From positions 868,001-932,000 of the forward strand of contig NZ_LR217715.1 in assembly GCF_900698935.1 (NCBI RefSeq): a stretch of DNA of 64,000 nt, read 5' to 3'. Source of the stretch: Erwinia_E haradaeae_D. Lineage in GTDB: Bacteria > Pseudomonadota > Gammaproteobacteria > Enterobacterales > Enterobacteriaceae. Shown piece after piece: positions 61,588 to 64,000 of the stretch. The number at the start of each line of letters is the position of its first letter. Positions within the stretch are counted from its first letter, which is position 1. The position numbers and the translations under genes are program-made. The notes under the pieces are model-generated. The model had not been told where the DNA came from. It saw nothing but the letters and a program-made list of their open reading frames with translations, and did not search any database.

Positions 61588-62382
61588 TTACAATTTAAGC
61601 TGCTCTAATCTCCTAAATCCATAATATTTTAGGATAGGGATTAATTCTTTTGCTTGCTGCGTCAAATCCATGCACAACGCCATGTTCTGTGCAACAGGAA
61701 TTTCTGTATGTAATGGGTGCCCTAAAACAGACACTACACGTCTAGCTATCGCGGCCCCTGAATCAATGAACTGTGTGCCTGCAGGTAATACCTGTGTCAA
61801 CTCATCGCGAATTAATGGAAAATGTGTACACCCTAATATAATTGTGTCAGGAGGTTGGGACATATTTAACCACGGCTGTAATATAGCTCTCACTATTCTA
61901 ATCGATACTAAATGACCACGCAATTTTCTTTCAGCTAACTCAACCAACTCCTTGGAGCCCAATAGAGTTATTTTACATGGTTTAGCAAATCGAGCAATAA
62001 GATCATGTGTGTAAGATCTTTGAAGTGTTCCGCGAGTAGCCAATAAACCTATGACACCATTACGTGTTAAATAAGTAGCAGGTTTTATTGCTGGGACCAC
62101 CCCTACTACTGGAAAGATAAAACGCGCTCGTAGTGCAGGCAAACTCACAATACTGGCTGAATTACATGCAATCACCACTAGTGCAAGTGCGTGAAGGCGC
62201 GTCACTGCTGAAATAATCGATACGACTCTTTGCGTAGTAATCTCTGCGGATTTTTCGCCATAAGGAAAGACAATATTATCAAATACATATAAGTAATGAA
62301 GATTTGGTAATAATTTACATATTTCATTGTAGACGGACAAACCGCCAACACCAGAGTCAAATACTAACACTGTAGAACACAT
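61588..62382 (-). CDS. murI: Glutamate racemase
   Basis: A 264-residue cytosolic enzyme (285 in E. coli) making D-glutamate for peptidoglycan. The first catalytic Cys lies in VIACNSASIVSLPALR, where the usual ACNTA has Ser for Thr, and the second in ILGCTHFPLIRDEL. FDSGVGGLSVYNEI opens the fold and GVVPAIKPA is conserved. The N-terminal extension that binds the UDP-MurNAc-Ala activator in E. coli is mostly missing, so activator control may be lost. E. coli neighbours btuB and murB are absent. The ribosome site is weak. Confidence 0.96.
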   Translation of the reverse strand: MCSTVLVFDSGVGGLSVYNEICKLLPNLHYLYVFDNIVFPYGEKSAEITTQRVVSIISAVTRLHALALVVIACNSASIVSLPALRARFIFPVVGVVPAIKPATYLTRNGVIGLLATRGTLQRSYTHDLIARFAKPCKITLLGSKELVELAERKLRGHLVSIRIVRAILQPWLNMSQPPDTIILGCTHFPLIRDELTQVLPAGTQFIDSGAAIARRVVSVLGHPLHTEIPVAQNMALCMDLTQQAKELIPILKYYGFRRLEQLKL

Positions 62383-63169
62383 AATATATCATCTATCTGC
62401 ATGCGAATATCTAATACCATATCCATATGTCAAGACTGGACCGCTAATTATATCAGATCCCTATCAATTTGAATTAATGAGTATCTCTTTTCAAATATTT
62501 TTGAACAGTGTACTAATTAAGAGCGCACAGTAAGCAAAGTATAAAACTGCTTAAAATATGAACATGAGAACGAAGGTGTATTGGCGTCGGATCCTCTTCT
62601 CGTACGAATTAGATGCTGTTCTATGCCTCTAGAGTGTGTATTCTTTTTAGAATATCCAATATCTTCTTTATGTATGCTTATCATTGCAATGGTTAAAAAC
62701 CACTAAAGACTTGATTATATTTTATGCATACTTAATACGGAAAACCTTGATATAATGACCTTCACATCGGAAAAAATTAAAAATACTATGCGATCTCAAT
62801 TTCCTTAATACAAACATATACACGATGCTTATATAACTTTCATTCAATCTTTTTATACTCTAATACACAACCGGTACCAAGAGTTAAAGATGATTCTGTT
62901 AGCGCTATAAACGTGATGCTATACATGAAAGCGTTAAGGTTAGATTAATTGATCACACAATCTACATATACTAAGTATTCTACTTATTGTTATGGTATTT
63001 TTCATAAATATATAAAATATTCTAATAGTATATTCAAAAAACACATACAGCCATTACACATTAGCTTTTGCTATTTATGCACATAATACTATACTATATG
63101 TTATAATTTTAGGTAGAATCCTAAAATTGACTATTTGACTATATATATCATAGTCCACTATTATAAATA
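62383..63169. other. Gene-free stretch between murI and tRNA-Arg
   Basis: About 790 bp. No coding remnant, long hairpin or clear promoter was recognised. Confidence 0.5.
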
Positions 63170-63246
63170 TGGTGCATCCAGGAGGATTCGAACCTCCGAC
63201 CGCTCGGTTCGTAGCCGAGTACTCTATCCAACTGAGCTATGGATGC
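63170..63246 (-). tRNA. tRNA-Arg (ACG)
   Basis: A complete 77-nt cloverleaf with anticodon ACG (read as ICG after TadA editing), close to the E. coli argV type, with encoded CCA. It follows tRNA-Ser(GCU) after 4 nt, the same order as serV-argV in E. coli. Confidence 0.97.
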
Positions 63247-63250
63247 GTAA

Positions 63251-63342
63251 TGGCGGTGAGACGGGGATTCGAACCCCGGATGCAGATTGCACCACATACT
63301 CCCTTAGCAGGGGAGCGCCTTCAACCTCTCGGCCATCTCACC
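63251..63342 (-). tRNA. tRNA-Ser (GCU)
   Basis: A 92-nt class II tRNA with a long variable arm, anticodon GCT in CTGCTAA, discriminator G and encoded CCA. It is the first gene of the Ser-Arg pair that follows csrA in E. coli but lies 25 kb from csrA here. Confidence 0.97.
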
Positions 63343-63876
63343 ACTAAAAATTCCTTATTTTTAAATATCGCATGCTAAAATAAATCGTCAGTATTCTTAC
63401 TAATATCAATGCGTAACTTATTATTTACTTTTTCGTTATTTCAAGTCAACTTATTTTTCTATCAGATGTCATCTATTTTCAATATTTTATAGATGCAGAA
63501 ACAGATTCTGCAAGCTCCATTCACGGTTTGTTATCGATCATACAAAAATACTTATACTTCACCTAATAATGTGCGTGAAGAAAACAACATACATCCCTGT
63601 AGTTTATATTTTATATTTCGTTATCTTTCCATACGTAAACAACAAAATAATAGACTATAGTCTAAATTTGATAATCGTGAAAATACAGACTTACTTAGTA
63701 AAATTTTACAATATACCTACATACTTGATGAACATTTAACTACCATTGAGTGTATTGTACACACTAAACATCAATCTGATAGTTGGCATGGCTGTTTAAG
63801 AAATCCGTCATTTTTACATATCATATTATAATCACAGATATTTTTTATCCTATAGTTTCTTTTAACGATAGAAATT
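63343..63876. other. Gap holding the tRNA promoter and an interrupted reading frame
   Basis: About 530 bp. On the plus strand a frame from the ATG at 63493 runs 55 codons to a TAG at 63658 and then stays open for 56 more codons to 63831. The product has no motif I recognise. It may be a young pseudogene or chance. A 14-bp palindrome TAGACTATAGTCTA covers the TAG. Confidence 0.35.
63422..63449 (-). promoter_or_regulatory. Possible promoter of tRNA-Ser/Arg
   Basis: TTGACT (63444-63449) and TAAATA (63422-63427) on the minus strand are 16 bp apart. The predicted start would give a leader of about 70 nt before tRNA-Ser. Confidence 0.45.
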
Positions 63877-64000
63877 TTAATGTATCACAGGTGAACGTTT
63901 TTCTTCTAGTGCGGTAAGCTGTTGTTTCACCTTTGTGATTTTTTTCTCAGTATTAATATGATGTGTTTTTACAAGTTCCTGGGCTTCTTCTAAATTTGAA
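63877..64000 (-). CDS. C-terminal 40 residues of an unidentified protein (runs off window)
   Basis: Only the end of this gene is in the window. It reads SNLEEAQELVKTHHINTEKK and then ITKVKQQLTALEEKRSPVIH before TAA. The charged, heptad-like pattern suggests a helical coiled coil. The stretch NLEEAQELV resembles the start of the dimerisation helix of MerR/CueR-type regulators, but that is a faint likeness and the tail is shorter than theirs. The lysine- and glutamate-rich composition is that of coding DNA and unlike the flanking gap. Identity is open. Confidence 0.5.
   Translation of the reverse strand, partial: SNLEEAQELVKTHHINTEKKITKVKQQLTALEEKRSPVIH

Noticed and set aside
63135..63378. Two plus-strand frames of about 70 codons
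   Set aside because: They are antisense readings of tRNA-Arg and tRNA-Ser.
1..64000. CRISPR array, insertion sequence, integrase or toxin-antitoxin locus
   Set aside because: No regularly spaced repeats, transposase motifs or paired small toxin genes were seen in the window.

Overview
The window looks like a piece of the chromosome of a host-restricted member of the Enterobacterales, most likely an insect endosymbiont in mid-stage genome reduction. Nearly every gene has its closest recognisable relative in Escherichia coli, and several E. coli gene neighbourhoods survive: cyoABCDE-yajR, ycaR-kdsB, hldD-waaF-waaC, ssrA-smpB with divergent ratA-rnfH, alaS-csrA, lptF-lptG, rpmB-rpmG and msbA-lpxK. 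The DNA is strongly AT-rich and, by my count of gene ends, about 27 of 64 kb is non-coding. Those gaps (often 1-2 kb) hold almost no recognisable pseudogenes. I found no insertion sequence, CRISPR array, rRNA operon or intact prophage. The exact genus cannot be named from sequence alone.

Layout. 1-4 kb: an Lrp-type regulator (decR) divergent from a DMT exporter, then brnQ. 5-11.6 kb: the complete cytochrome bo3 quinol oxidase operon cyoABCDE and the MFS gene yajR. 12-17.6 kb: mdh, ycaR-kdsB, a small phage-like zinc-ribbon gene, suhB and queC. 18.7-24.6 kb: degP, then an LPS inner-core operon (hldD, waaF, waaC and an unassigned GT4 glycosyltransferase). 25.7-30.6 kb: tRNA-Val/Lys, purU, tmRNA, smpB, ratA, rnfH. 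32-42 kb: prfC, alaS, csrA, lptF-lptG. 43.9-52.7 kb: holB, rpmB-rpmG, trpS, a short metG, folA. 53.9-64 kb: tRNA-Ala, msbA-lpxK, tsaB, tRNA-Trp, tRNA-Glu, murI, tRNA-Arg/Ser and the last 40 codons of an unidentified gene running off the right edge.

How the genes fit together. The lipopolysaccharide route is well represented (kdsB, lpxK, msbA, hldD, waaF, waaC, GT4, lptF, lptG), with murI for peptidoglycan and degP for periplasmic quality control, so this cell probably still builds a real Gram-negative envelope. Respiration rests on an aerobic quinol oxidase and malate dehydrogenase. Translation and its rescue are prominent: alaS, trpS, metG, prfC, tmRNA/SmpB, RatA, two ribosomal proteins, TsaB and QueC.

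No clearly new multi-gene system is visible. The best leads are small: (1) a SuhB that has lost several catalytic residues, including a metal-binding aspartate, and may survive only for its rRNA antitermination role; (2) a MetRS that ends naturally at 551 residues, the size of the classical active monomeric fragment of the E. coli enzyme; (3) a perfect 32-bp palindrome on the predicted prfC promoter, with a second perfect palindrome just after the gene; (4) a perfect 15-bp-stem hairpin alone in a gene-free region; (5) an orphan TraR-like zinc-ribbon gene; (6) a heptosyltransferase II with an altered signature motif; (7) an rpmB reading frame that runs into rpmG. Family assignments rest on remembered E. 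coli sequences and motifs, not on a database search.
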